Made by a program: the position numbers and the translations under genes. This document shows positions 48,245-56,552 of a stretch of DNA of 64,000 nucleotides, piece after piece. The stretch is taken from the NCBI RefSeq assembly GCF_007971025.1, contig NZ_CP042436.1:4774001-4838000 (forward strand), given 5' to 3'. Origin of the DNA: Mucilaginibacter ginsenosidivorans (GTDB taxonomy: Bacteria; Bacteroidota; Bacteroidia; Sphingobacteriales; Sphingobacteriaceae). Below the pieces are notes generated by a model, which was not told the origin of the DNA, did not search any database, and saw nothing but the letters and a program-made list of their open reading frames with translations. Position 1 is the stretch's first letter. Each line of letters begins with the position of its first letter.

Positions 48245-48943
48245 TTACCCGGCGAAGCAATAGGTACAACCATGTTCCTGGGCGCGTCCGACGGCCCAAA
48301 CGCCCGATGGCATGGGCTGTATTCCGGGTAAGAGGCCTGCAAGCCATTCTTTTTTAACCTCAGCAGGATCTTGCTTCGAGCTCATAGCGGCAACTGCGCT
48401 ATAAACCGTAAGGGCCATGTCGCACGCGCAAAACATTACGCCGCTGGCCTGCAATTCATTTATACCTATCTCCACCGGTCCAACTCCCGGTACTTTGAAT
48501 GTGCCTGGTTTCGGCTGCCAAAATGGGTTGGCTGTTAGCGGTTTCTTGGTTGCCTCATCATCTATCTTAAACATCTCACCAAACTTATATTTTGCCCAAA
48601 GGTCATTCCCCATAGCATAAGGTATTGCGTTGTGCCGCAGGATAACCACCACACTGCAATCACTTTCAGGCGTTCCTGTTGCGCCATTGGTAACCAGGAA
48701 TATTTTGGGCCATGCAAATGGCATTATTCCATTCGGCTGCGTGGCGTCAAACACTATCCTGTGTTTACCCTTTATTTTACCGAACCATTCATCAGCATCA
48801 GAATTACTGCTGTGAGAAAGCTCTGCCGCCGAAGCAGCAAGCGGATTGGCAAGAATGCCGGTTCCTAATACAGCTGCGCCGGTAGCAAATTGCTTCAAAA
48901 AACTACGACGCTCATTTAACCCGGATTGATCATTCGTTTTCAT
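48245..48943 (-). CDS. Tat-exported DsrE-like protein
   Basis: A 232-residue protein from ATG 48943, chosen because it places a Tat signal at the N-terminus (ERRSFLKQFATGAAVLGTG, twin Arg at residues 12-13). The mature part has the pattern of periplasmic DsrE/DsrF-like proteins: VVVILRHNAIPYAMGNDLWA, KYKFGEMF, a conserved Cys in ASGVMFCACDMALTVYSAV and LLPGIQPMPSGVWAVGRAQE. A further CTYC ends the chain. DsrE-type proteins carry sulfur on cysteine in sulfur oxidation. Its place just upstream of a TsdA-type cytochrome suggests a role with thiosulfate or sulfane sulfur, which is inference. The family call is from motif memory. Confidence 0.65.
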   Translation of the reverse strand: MKTNDQSGLNERRSFLKQFATGAAVLGTGILANPLAASAAELSHSSNSDADEWFGKIKGKHRIVFDATQPNGIMPFAWPKIFLVTNGATGTPESDCSVVVILRHNAIPYAMGNDLWAKYKFGEMFKIDDEATKKPLTANPFWQPKPGTFKVPGVGPVEIGINELQASGVMFCACDMALTVYSAVAAMSSKQDPAEVKKEWLAGLLPGIQPMPSGVWAVGRAQEHGCTYCFAG

Positions 48944-49080
48944 AACGTTTAATTTAGGTGACAGAGATGTTGCTTTCAAGCGGTCGCCGTAACGGCGGAC
49001 GCCAATTTTATTCTACATAAATTTATATATAACCTTTTGACTTAATGAAAATTAAGACAATTTTTTTCAAAGGGGCAGAG

Positions 49081-49608
49081 TCAATAATCTGCCAGTACAA
49101 TAATGTTGTCAGAGATCGGCGCTATTCTTTCTTTTCCGTTTAAAAAACCCAAACCCACTACGAACGCGAAACCCGAAACTATGCCGCCCATTTCGTGTAT
49201 AAGTTCGCTTGCCGCGGTGACTGTGCCGCCTGTTGCGAGCAGGTCGTCATGTATCAGGACATGCTGCCCGGGCTCGAATGCATCGATATGCATCTCGATA
49301 ATAGCGGTGCCGTACTCCAATTTATAAGCTCTTTGTTTAATGGTATAAGGCAGTTTCCCTGCTTTACGTACCGGTATAAACGGGACGCCCAACTTACAGG
49401 CAAGTGAAAGGCCGAACAAAAAGCCGCGACTTTCCACGCCGGCAATAACATCTATGGGCGTAGTGCTTAATTTTTCCGCAAAAGCATCGACTATCTTTTC
49501 GCATAAAAGCGGATCTTTCAGTATGGGGGTAATATCCTTAAAAACGATACCGGGCTTTGGGAAATCGGGTATGTCGCGTATTGCCGCTTTTATCTGCTGT
49601 TCTATCAT
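49081..49608 (-). CDS. apt: Adenine phosphoribosyltransferase
   Basis: A 175-residue purine-salvage enzyme forming AMP from adenine and PRPP. FPKPGIVFKDITPILKDP near residue 17, DVIAGVESRGFLFG near 54, and the PRPP loop VLIHDDLLATGGTVTAASEL near 116 are all present. Its ATG overlaps the stop of the helix-hairpin-helix gene by 4 bp (ATGA). Confidence 0.96.
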   Translation of the reverse strand: MIEQQIKAAIRDIPDFPKPGIVFKDITPILKDPLLCEKIVDAFAEKLSTTPIDVIAGVESRGFLFGLSLACKLGVPFIPVRKAGKLPYTIKQRAYKLEYGTAIIEMHIDAFEPGQHVLIHDDLLATGGTVTAASELIHEMGGIVSGFAFVVGLGFLNGKERIAPISDNIIVLADY

Positions 49609-50237
49609 TTAAAACTGATATAAGGTTTTATTTTCTTCAAAATTTCGTCGTTCAAAATGGCAACGTTGCGCATATCATCTATCGACTGGTATTCGCCGTG
49701 CTGTTCCCGAAACTGGATAATGGCATTCATCTGCTTAAAACTGAGATATGGGAACCATTTAAGCCCGTCAAAAGTAATCTTATTGATCCGTATCTTTTTG
49801 ATAAGTGAGGCATCAACCGTTACCTGTGCCTGGAATCCTGCATATTTTTCAGAATCGACCCCAAATACCTCTTTCAATTGCTCCTTATTGTCAAAGCCAC
49901 CCAAACGCTCACGGTAAGCTACGATTCGCCGTGCAAAAGAAGCGCCTATGCCGTTAAGCTGCGTCAGTTTTGTGGTATCGGCGGCATTTAATTCGATAAC
50001 GGTTCCCGGTGCTGCTTTTTTATACGCTTTGATCTTGTTATCGCCAATAGCTATCCTTGCTTTTTCGAGGGTGGCAACAGCTTTATCAAACTCCTTCCCA
50101 TCTATTGCGTTATCTTTGCGAAAAGATTGCAGAACGAAAGGGGTTGCAAGGATAAGGGCGATCAGGATCACCAGCACAACCATGCCGTTCCATTCCTTTT
50201 TCGACACTGACAAGTAATTTTTAATACGTGTTATCAA
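49605..50237 (-). CDS. Membrane-anchored helix-hairpin-helix protein (ComEA-like repeats)
   Basis: A 210-residue protein with one N-terminal membrane helix (MVVLVILIALILATPFVL) and two helix-hairpin-helix modules: ELNAADTTKLTQLNGIGASF with ARRIVAYRERLGGF near residues 80-115, and a second, weaker one (LKWFPYLSFKQMNAIIQFRE) near 160. ComEA-type proteins bind DNA non-specifically during uptake, but stand-alone members in Bacteroidota are of unknown role. The start is uncertain: TTG at 50237, a later GTG, or the ATG before the membrane helix at 50183. It is followed by apt with a 4-bp overlap. Confidence 0.8.
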   Translation of the reverse strand: MITRIKNYLSVSKKEWNGMVVLVILIALILATPFVLQSFRKDNAIDGKEFDKAVATLEKARIAIGDNKIKAYKKAAPGTVIELNAADTTKLTQLNGIGASFARRIVAYRERLGGFDNKEQLKEVFGVDSEKYAGFQAQVTVDASLIKKIRINKITFDGLKWFPYLSFKQMNAIIQFREQHGEYQSIDDMRNVAILNDEILKKIKPYISFK

Positions 50238-50318
50238 CGCTAAGTTTATTTAACAGTAAATTAATATAAATTTTAGGATATTTATTCGTTAAACCGGTTT
50301 TACCCCCTATAAAGATAA

Positions 50319-52073
50319 ATGAAGATAATAACCACCGAAGAATTTGCAAAGGCCACTAAGCTGGATAAGTTAAAAATGCCCGGCCTGGCCGCTTTGCTTA
50401 TGGAGGTGATGAAAATAAACCAGGTAAACAAGCTGTTTGCCCAGGCCCAACCTGCCGAGGGCCCCGAATTTGTGGACGCAATTCTCAAAGGCTGCGGCGT
50501 TGAGATAGAATTTGATGAGCGTGAATTAAAAAACATACCTGCTACCGGCAGTTTTATAGCAATAGCAAATCATCCCTATGGCGGTATCGAAGGGATGGTG
50601 TTATTGAAAATACTATGCATGGCCCGGCCAGATTCTAAAATAATGGCCAATTTCCTGCTCAAAAAGATACCTAACCTCAGCGATTATTTTGTAGCGGTAA
50701 ACCCGTTTGAGAATATAGAACATTCATCCAGCATTAGCGGATTAAAAAACACGCTTGAGTTGCTGGCCGGCGGTACGCCGATCGGAATCTTCCCGGCAGG
50801 CGAAGTATCAACATTCAAGGTGGATAAGCAGCAGGTTACCGACCGCATGTGGCACCCGGTGGTGGGCAAGATTATTGCTAAGGCTAAAGTGCCTGTGGTA
50901 CCCATCTATTTTCATGGTAACAATGGCTTGCTTTTCAATTTGCTGAGTATGATCCACCCAAGCCTGCGTACTGCGAAGCTACCGTCAGAACTGTTTAACA
51001 AACATGGACATACCATTAAGTTGCGTATCGGGAAGGCGATCAACATTGAAGAACTATCTGACAAGTACACATCCACCGAGCTTCTCAATTTCCTGCGCGC
51101 AAAGACCTATGCCCTTGGCACCGGCCTTGACGGTGAAAAGAAGATATTCAATCCGCGAAACCTTTTCAAGATCAAAAAGCAGCCGGAAGACATCGTGCCC
51201 GAGATCGCGGTTGAAATACTTGAAAAAGAGGTTGAACCATTACGGGACAGTTACCGGGTTTGGGTCGAAAAAAACTACGAGGTATTCATCACCCCCACCT
51301 CATTCATTCCAAATATTATCAGGGAAATAGGCCGATTGCGCGAGCTTACCTTCAGGGAAATTGGGGAAGGCACTAATAAAAGCGTCGACCTGGACGAGTA
51401 CGATATTTATTACCATCACCTTTTTATATGGGATACAGAAGCGAAACGCATCGTCGGGGCCTATCGCATCGGCCTTGGCGATGAGATATTTTACAGTTTT
51501 GGTAAAAAGGGCTTTTATGTGACGGAGCTATTCAAGATAAAGGAACAATTTATGCCCGTGCTACGAAAAAGCCTTGAACTTGGCCGCTCGTTCATCCGCA
51601 AGGAATACCAGCAAAAGCCCCTGCCGCTGTTCCTGCTTTGGAAGGGTATATTGAAATATCTTATCGATAATCCGCGCTACCGTTACCTGATTGGCCCGGT
51701 TAGTATTAGCAACACTTTTTCAAAATTCTCCAAATCGCTGATTGTAGATTACATCAACCGCAATCATTTCGATCATGAGATGGCTCAATTTGTACGGCCG
51801 AGGAAGAAATTCAAGGTCGATTTTGCCAGCATCGACACCGATGTGCTGATGGCCGGTGAAGACAGCTTTAAGGGTTTGGATAATATGATATCGGATATTG
51901 AGACCCAAAGCATGAAAGTACCTGTATTGCTGCGGCAATATATTGCCCTTAATGCCAAGATCATTTGTTTTAATATCGACCCCAAATTTGCCGACTGCCT
52001 GGACGGCTTCCTGGTGCTGGACCTGCAAAAAGTCCCGCAGGACATTTTGGACAAACTGGGTAAAAATCTTTAG
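50319..52073 (+). CDS. Two-domain acyltransferase (PlsC-type plus GNAT/OlsB-type), OlsF/GlsAB-like
   Basis: A 584-residue fusion. Residues 1-280 are a lysophospholipid acyltransferase (PlsC) domain with NHPYGGIEGM near residue 84 (an HX4E in place of the usual HX4D) and GIFPAGEVS near 157. Residues 300-570 resemble the GNAT-type N-acyltransferase of OlsB/GlsB (GRLRELTFREIGEGTNKSVD, then DIYYHHLFIWDTEAKRIVGA and YRIGLGDEI). This order matches OlsF, which makes ornithine lipids, and the separate GlsB/GlsA, which make glycine lipids in Bacteroides. The product would be a phosphorus-free membrane lipid; the amino acid is unknown. It faces phoU, and a terminator stands between them. Confidence 0.82.
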   Translation: MKIITTEEFAKATKLDKLKMPGLAALLMEVMKINQVNKLFAQAQPAEGPEFVDAILKGCGVEIEFDERELKNIPATGSFIAIANHPYGGIEGMVLLKILCMARPDSKIMANFLLKKIPNLSDYFVAVNPFENIEHSSSISGLKNTLELLAGGTPIGIFPAGEVSTFKVDKQQVTDRMWHPVVGKIIAKAKVPVVPIYFHGNNGLLFNLLSMIHPSLRTAKLPSELFNKHGHTIKLRIGKAINIEELSDKYTSTELLNFLRAKTYALGTGLDGEKKIFNPRNLFKIKKQPEDIVPEIAVEILEKEVEPLRDSYRVWVEKNYEVFITPTSFIPNIIREIGRLRELTFREIGEGTNKSVDLDEYDIYYHHLFIWDTEAKRIVGAYRIGLGDEIFYSFGKKGFYVTELFKIKEQFMPVLRKSLELGRSFIRKEYQQKPLPLFLLWKGILKYLIDNPRYRYLIGPVSISNTFSKFSKSLIVDYINRNHFDHEMAQFVRPRKKFKVDFASIDTDVLMAGEDSFKGLDNMISDIETQSMKVPVLLRQYIALNAKIICFNIDPKFADCLDGFLVLDLQKVPQDILDKLGKNL

Positions 52074-52093
52074 AGGAAAATCTTCGAAAAAGA

Positions 52094-52117
52094 AAAAGCG
52101 GCGTTGCCACCGCTTTT
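52094..52117 (+). terminator. Terminator of the acyltransferase gene
   Basis: AAAAGCGG (52094-52101) and CCGCTTTT (52110-52117) form an 8-bp stem with GTTGC inside, ending in TTTT. It lies 20 bp after the stop, in the 74-bp convergent gap with phoU, and may serve both strands because the stem is flanked by A- and T-runs. Confidence 0.75.
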
Positions 52118-52147
52118 CAATCAAACCAATTAAATTGTTTATTCAAA

Positions 52148-52816
52148 CTATTTATTTTTTGCACCTGAATGCTTTAATATTTTAGCCTCTACATAAAATA
52201 TGATCTCTTCCGCGATGTTTTTCGACTGATCGCCGATACGTTCCAGTTTCCGTATAATTGAAAGCATGAACAGATATTCATTCAAGCCTGAAATATCAGC
52301 CTTTACCAGGTCGCCAATGGTGTTGGTGGCATTTCTGTTTACAGCATCAAGCGTTTCGTCGCGTTTAAAAATACTGCGTGCCATTGCGGTGTCTTCGTTC
52401 TCAAACGCCGTACGTGTATCTATAACTATATTGATAGCCTCGTCGTACATATGAATGATCGAGGTACTTTCCAGGGCCTGTTTGTTGAAATTTACCGGCG
52501 ACTCGATCACATATTTAGCTACGCCGGCGGCAATGTCACCTATGCGCTCCAGGTTTGTATTGATCTTAAGCGCCGCAAGCAAAAAGCGCAGGTCGATTGC
52601 AACCGGGCAATGCAGGGCAAAAATGTTTTCACAATCGCGGTCTATTTTCAGCTCGAACGAGTTTACGCGTTTTTCCTTTACCAAAACCTCGCGGGCCAGG
52701 TCCTTATCAAAGTTTACCATCGACTCCCGGGCCTTGCTCAGTTGCGATTGAACAAGCAGCCACATATTACTCAGCTCTTTTTTAAGTGATGTTATTTCGG
52801 TTTCTATTGGTGTCAT
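52148..52816 (-). CDS. phoU: Phosphate transport regulator PhoU
   Basis: A 222-residue all-helical protein with two PhoU repeats. The first contains LVQSQLSKARESMVNFDKDL and CPVAIDLRFLLAALKINTNL, the second LEQIGDQSKNIAEE-like LERIGDQSKNIAEEIIFYVE (E-x3-D metal-binding pattern, also seen in LERIGDIAAGVAKYV). PhoU damps phosphate uptake and PhoR signalling. It is the last gene of porin-pstS-pstC-pstA-pstB-phoU. Between it and pstB the word TCAAAGGTTA occurs twice (52828-52837, 52842-52851). Confidence 0.95.
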   Translation of the reverse strand: MTPIETEITSLKKELSNMWLLVQSQLSKARESMVNFDKDLAREVLVKEKRVNSFELKIDRDCENIFALHCPVAIDLRFLLAALKINTNLERIGDIAAGVAKYVIESPVNFNKQALESTSIIHMYDEAINIVIDTRTAFENEDTAMARSIFKRDETLDAVNRNATNTIGDLVKADISGLNEYLFMLSIIRKLERIGDQSKNIAEEIIFYVEAKILKHSGAKNK

Positions 52817-52861
52817 ATCTTTCTAATTCAAAGGTTAAAAATCAAAGGTTAGAAGACCGGC

Positions 52862-53620
52862 CTAACTGAACCTGCCGGTTATATAATTCTGTGTACGCTG
52901 ATCCTTCGGGTTGGTGAACATGATCTTGGTATCGTCAAACTCCACCAACTCGCCCAGGTAAAAGAATGCGGTACGGTCGCTTACACGTGCGGCCTGCTGC
53001 ATATTGTGCGTTACGATGATCAGCGTATAGTTTGCCTTTAGCTCGTGAAACAGCTGTTCGACACTTGAAGTCGATATCGGGTCGAGTGCCGAAGTTGGTT
53101 CGTCAAAAAGGATCACTTCGGGCTGCATAGCTATGGCTCGCGCTATACATAAACGTTGCTGCTGGCCTCCCGAAAGAAAGGTGCCTTTTTTATGCAGCGA
53201 ATCCTTAACTTCTTTCCACAAAGCAGCACTGGTAAGCGATTTTTCAACGATCACATCCTTGTCTGCCTTTGACAGCTTGATACCATTTAACAAATACCCG
53301 GCTATAACATTTTCATATATACTCAGGTTCGGGAATGGGTTCGGCCGTTGAAAAACCATACCTATTTTGTAACGAACATAAATAACATTCATTTTATAAA
53401 CATCTTCGCCGTCAAGCTTCATCACCCCTTCGGCACGTGCGTTAGGGATCAATTCATGCATGCGGTTGATGCAGCGCAAAAAGGTGGTTTTGCCGCAGCC
53501 GGAAGGACCCATCATAGCCACGACCTCGTTCCTGTTTATTTTGATACTCACGTTTTTTATAGCGTGACTATCGCCATAATAAGCATTTATATTCTCTGCG
53601 CTTACAATTGTACTTTCCAT
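52862..53620 (-). CDS. pstB: Phosphate ABC transporter ATP-binding protein
   Basis: A 252-residue ABC ATPase. Walker A GPSGCGKTT (residues 38-46), the family block FLRCINRMHELIPNAR, signature LSGGQQQRLCIARA near 150 and Walker B VILFDEPTSALDPIST near 170 mark it as PstB. It powers high-affinity phosphate uptake at the inner membrane. Its start lies 19 bp inside the end of pstA, so the two are translationally linked. Confidence 0.97.
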   Translation of the reverse strand: MESTIVSAENINAYYGDSHAIKNVSIKINRNEVVAMMGPSGCGKTTFLRCINRMHELIPNARAEGVMKLDGEDVYKMNVIYVRYKIGMVFQRPNPFPNLSIYENVIAGYLLNGIKLSKADKDVIVEKSLTSAALWKEVKDSLHKKGTFLSGGQQQRLCIARAIAMQPEVILFDEPTSALDPISTSSVEQLFHELKANYTLIIVTHNMQQAARVSDRTAFFYLGELVEFDDTKIMFTNPKDQRTQNYITGRFS

Positions 53621-54447
53621 TTCCTGGTGGTTACTTTTGTGATTATGTTTAAGACTAATACGAATACTAACAGAATAAATGACGCTCCCCAGGCCAGGTT
53701 ATGCCAGTCGTCGTATGGACTGGTAGCATAAGTAAATATAACGTGGGGCAAGCTCTCCATTGGCTTGGTGACCGCGGTAGATAAATACGGGTTACCAAAC
53801 GCGGTAAATAACAGCGGCGCGGTTTCGCCAACGACGCGTGCAACTGATAACATGACGCCTGAGATAATGCCCGAAAAACCGCAGGGTACTACTACTTTCA
53901 ATATTACCCGGTGATACGGGACCCCGAGCGACAAAGCAGCTTCTTTTAACGAGTCGGGTAAAAGTTTAAGTGTTTCTTCTGTCGACCGGATAACGATCGG
54001 CAGCATCATAATTGACAGGGCAACACTGCCCGAAATAGCAGAAAATGTCCCGAGGGGTTTTACAACCCAGAAATATACTACTATACCCACAACGATTGAG
54101 GGCACACCCTGTAATATATCCACGCATAATCCACTATAATAGGCAAGCTTGCTTTTACGGTTCTCAGCAAGATAGATGCCCGCCAGTATCCCTATAGGTA
54201 TTGCTATAACAGCCGCCATAACAACCATTAAAAAGCTGCCGACAAAGGCGTTTGCTATACCACCCCCGGGTTCGCCGACAGGCGCCGGAACATGGGTTAG
54301 AAAGTGCCAGTTAACCTGCGTTATACCCTGTTTAATGATAAACAAGAGTATGACTATCAGGGGCACCGTGATCAGGAACGCAAATAAAGTGATCACGCCT
54401 TTAAAGAGCAGGCTTTTTGTATTTCTTAATCCGATTCTCGCTTCCAT
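53602..54447 (-). CDS. pstA: Phosphate ABC transporter permease PstA
   Basis: A 281-residue membrane protein with about six helices. The permease loop EAALSLGVPYHRVILKVVVP and GISGVMLSVARVVGETAPLL-like stretch (read GIISGVMLSVARVVGETAPL) with the conserved RVVGETAPLL are PstA hallmarks. It pairs with PstC. It overlaps pstB by 19 bp and follows pstC by 2 bp. Confidence 0.95.
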   Translation of the reverse strand: MEARIGLRNTKSLLFKGVITLFAFLITVPLIVILLFIIKQGITQVNWHFLTHVPAPVGEPGGGIANAFVGSFLMVVMAAVIAIPIGILAGIYLAENRKSKLAYYSGLCVDILQGVPSIVVGIVVYFWVVKPLGTFSAISGSVALSIMMLPIVIRSTEETLKLLPDSLKEAALSLGVPYHRVILKVVVPCGFSGIISGVMLSVARVVGETAPLLFTAFGNPYLSTAVTKPMESLPHVIFTYATSPYDDWHNLAWGASFILLVFVLVLNIITKVTTRKWKVQL

Positions 54448-54449
54448 AA

Positions 54450-55364
54450 TTAATTTTGAGTAAATCGTGTAATGATACGTTTTCCGATCAGGTTGATCAC
54501 CACTGTAACAAGGAACAACACCAGGCCTAACTCTATTAATGCGGACAGGTACTCTGTATGGTCAGCTTCGGTAAACTCATTGGCGATAACACTTGCCATT
54601 GTATTGCCGGGGCCGAAAAGTATCTCTTTAAAAGAGTGGCCCAAAGCGCTCGTATTACCGATAAGCATGGTAACCGCCATTGTTTCGCCCAGGGCCCTGC
54701 CCAATGAAAGTAAAACACCGGCAAACAACCCGGTACGGGTATATGGCATAATCACACTCCTTATCACCTCATACCGTGTAGCTCCTAAAGCATAAGCGCC
54801 CTCTTTGAGCGGCGAAGGCACCATCCGGATAAGTGTTATACCTAACGATGCTGCATAGGGAATGATCATTACCGCAAGGATAAGTGAGGATGTAAAAATA
54901 CCAATGCCGTAAGGCGCAATATGCCATTTGATCTCGAAAATCCGGATAATTGGTACCAAAACAAACAACCCCCAGAAACCATAAATGATGGATGGTACGG
55001 CAGCGATCAGTTCTACCGTATTCTTAAGCAGGTTAGAAAGCCAGCCTTTGGGATTGTACTCACCCAAATAGATGGCTATTGCATAAGAGAACGGCACTGA
55101 AATAATAAGGGCTATGAACGATGTCAGCAGGGTGCCTATTAAAAAGGGGTATGCCCCGTAGATATTTCCAACCGGGTCCCAAACTTTCCCCCACAAAAAT
55201 CCGATCCCAAGAGTTTTAATTGTGGGCCAGGATTTGAAAATAAGTGTTATAAGCACGCCGATCACGATGAGTACAAGGATGGCGCTCATCACTTTCAATA
55301 TTCGCTTAAATGTAGTTTCCCATTTAAGCTGGGCGTTGGAGAGGTTTAATCTTTTGTTTTCCAC
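54450..55364 (-). CDS. pstC: Phosphate ABC transporter permease PstC
   Basis: A 304-residue membrane protein with about six helices. It starts with GTG at 55364 (ENKRLNLSNAQLKWETTFK). FLWGKVWDPVGNIYGAYPFL near residue 57, IYLGEYNPKGWLSNLLKNTV and AVPSIIYGFWGLFVLVPIIR are typical of PstC, and LLSLGRALGETMAVTMLIGN is the conserved permease end. The 112-bp gap to pstS is repeat-like. Confidence 0.95.
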   Translation of the reverse strand: MENKRLNLSNAQLKWETTFKRILKVMSAILVLIVIGVLITLIFKSWPTIKTLGIGFLWGKVWDPVGNIYGAYPFLIGTLLTSFIALIISVPFSYAIAIYLGEYNPKGWLSNLLKNTVELIAAVPSIIYGFWGLFVLVPIIRIFEIKWHIAPYGIGIFTSSLILAVMIIPYAASLGITLIRMVPSPLKEGAYALGATRYEVIRSVIMPYTRTGLFAGVLLSLGRALGETMAVTMLIGNTSALGHSFKEILFGPGNTMASVIANEFTEADHTEYLSALIELGLVLFLVTVVINLIGKRIITRFTQN

Positions 55365-55380
55365 TAATTACCGGGTTTAG

Positions 55381-55476
55381 TTCACCTGTTTTGAACAAAG
55401 TTAAAAGCAGAAAGCTAAAAGCGATGATATTATTCATGCTTTCGGCTTTCCGCTCTTGATTTTTTAAGCTATTAGC
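55381..55476. repeat. Word-like repeats in the pstS-pstC spacer
   Basis: AAAAGCAGAAAGCTAAAAGC is followed about 25 bp later by the inverted words GCTTTCGGCTTTCCGCT and TTAAGCTATTAGCTT. The layout (tandem words, short spacer, inverted words) matches the tRNA and rpoBC spacers, although the words differ. It could fold into a hairpin in the mRNA between pstS and pstC and so separate the highly expressed binding protein from the permeases. Confidence 0.55.
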
Positions 55477-56511
55477 TTACAATATTGCCTTGCCGTCGTA
55501 AGTAGCCGACTTTAATATCTTTTCAGCAGCCTTTACAGCCGATTTTGAAAGTGGTGCGTAGTTTAACGGAGCGCATTCGGCCTGGCCCTGGTGAACATTG
55601 TACCAAAGCAATTTCAACAGTTCAGTAGCACGTGCTTTTGAACGGCCGCCGTAATTTTGCTCTTTATAGATCAAAGCCCAGGTGAAGCTGGCAATAGGAT
55701 AACCTTTAGGGTTGTCGGTATTGGTGATCGATACTTTCGAATCATCAGGAATAGTAACATTACTTGCTAAAGTTGTTGCTTCGATAGTTGGAGCAATATA
55801 CTTTCCGCTTTTGTTTTGAATGTTAGCGAAGGTCATGTTGTTTTGTTTAGCATAAGCTAACTCAACATAAGTGATACCTCCGGGAGTTTGTTTAACCAAA
55901 CCTGCAACACCTTCGCTGCCTTTTGCACCTAAACCGGCCGGCCAGTTAACGGCGCTTGCCTTACCCACTTTACTTGCCCAGTCAGGGTTTACCTTAGTAA
56001 GGAAGTCGGTAAAGATGAAAGATGTACCGCTACCGTCCGAACGGTGAATGACTACGATAGGCATGTCAGGAATTTTCACGCCAGGGTTAGCATCCTTTAC
56101 TTCAGGGCTGTTCCAGTTAGTAATTTTACCCAGGAAAATGTCAGCAAGATCCTTGCCACTCAAGTTTAAATGAGCTGTAACGCCCGGTATGTTATAAGTA
56201 ACCACTACGGCACCTGATGTCATCGGGATGTGCAGTACAGGCGCACTCATTTTAGCAGTTTGGTCAGCATTCAGCGGTGCGTCGGAATCACCAAAATCAA
56301 CTGTTTTGTTGGTCAGCTGCAGTATACCGCCGCCTGAACCTATAGACTGGTAATTTACCTTAGAGGCAGTGTATTTTGAAAATATTTTGGAGAATAAGGG
56401 GTACACAAATGTACTGCCCGCTCCTAATAGTGTGTTATCCTGCGCCTTAACTGATAGGGTCGAAGCTGCAAGGACTGCAACTGCCAGGGTCAAACTTTTG
56501 ATTACTTTCAT
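55477..56511 (-). CDS. pstS: Phosphate ABC transporter substrate-binding protein
   Basis: A 344-residue periplasmic protein with signal KVIKSLTLAVAVLAASTLSV ending KAQ. Phosphate-site segments are GAGSTFVYPLFSKIF near residue 31, GSGGGILQLTNKTVDFGDSD near 59, and IVVIHRSDGSGTSFIFTDFL near 155. It delivers phosphate to PstCA. It follows the porin gene by 41 bp, so the operon is read from the porin. Confidence 0.96.
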   Translation of the reverse strand: MKVIKSLTLAVAVLAASTLSVKAQDNTLLGAGSTFVYPLFSKIFSKYTASKVNYQSIGSGGGILQLTNKTVDFGDSDAPLNADQTAKMSAPVLHIPMTSGAVVVTYNIPGVTAHLNLSGKDLADIFLGKITNWNSPEVKDANPGVKIPDMPIVVIHRSDGSGTSFIFTDFLTKVNPDWASKVGKASAVNWPAGLGAKGSEGVAGLVKQTPGGITYVELAYAKQNNMTFANIQNKSGKYIAPTIEATTLASNVTIPDDSKVSITNTDNPKGYPIASFTWALIYKEQNYGGRSKARATELLKLLWYNVHQGQAECAPLNYAPLSKSAVKAAEKILKSATYDGKAIL

Positions 56512-56552
56512 GATTTGATTTGTTTATTGTTTTTCGAATTGTTTGCTTCCAA

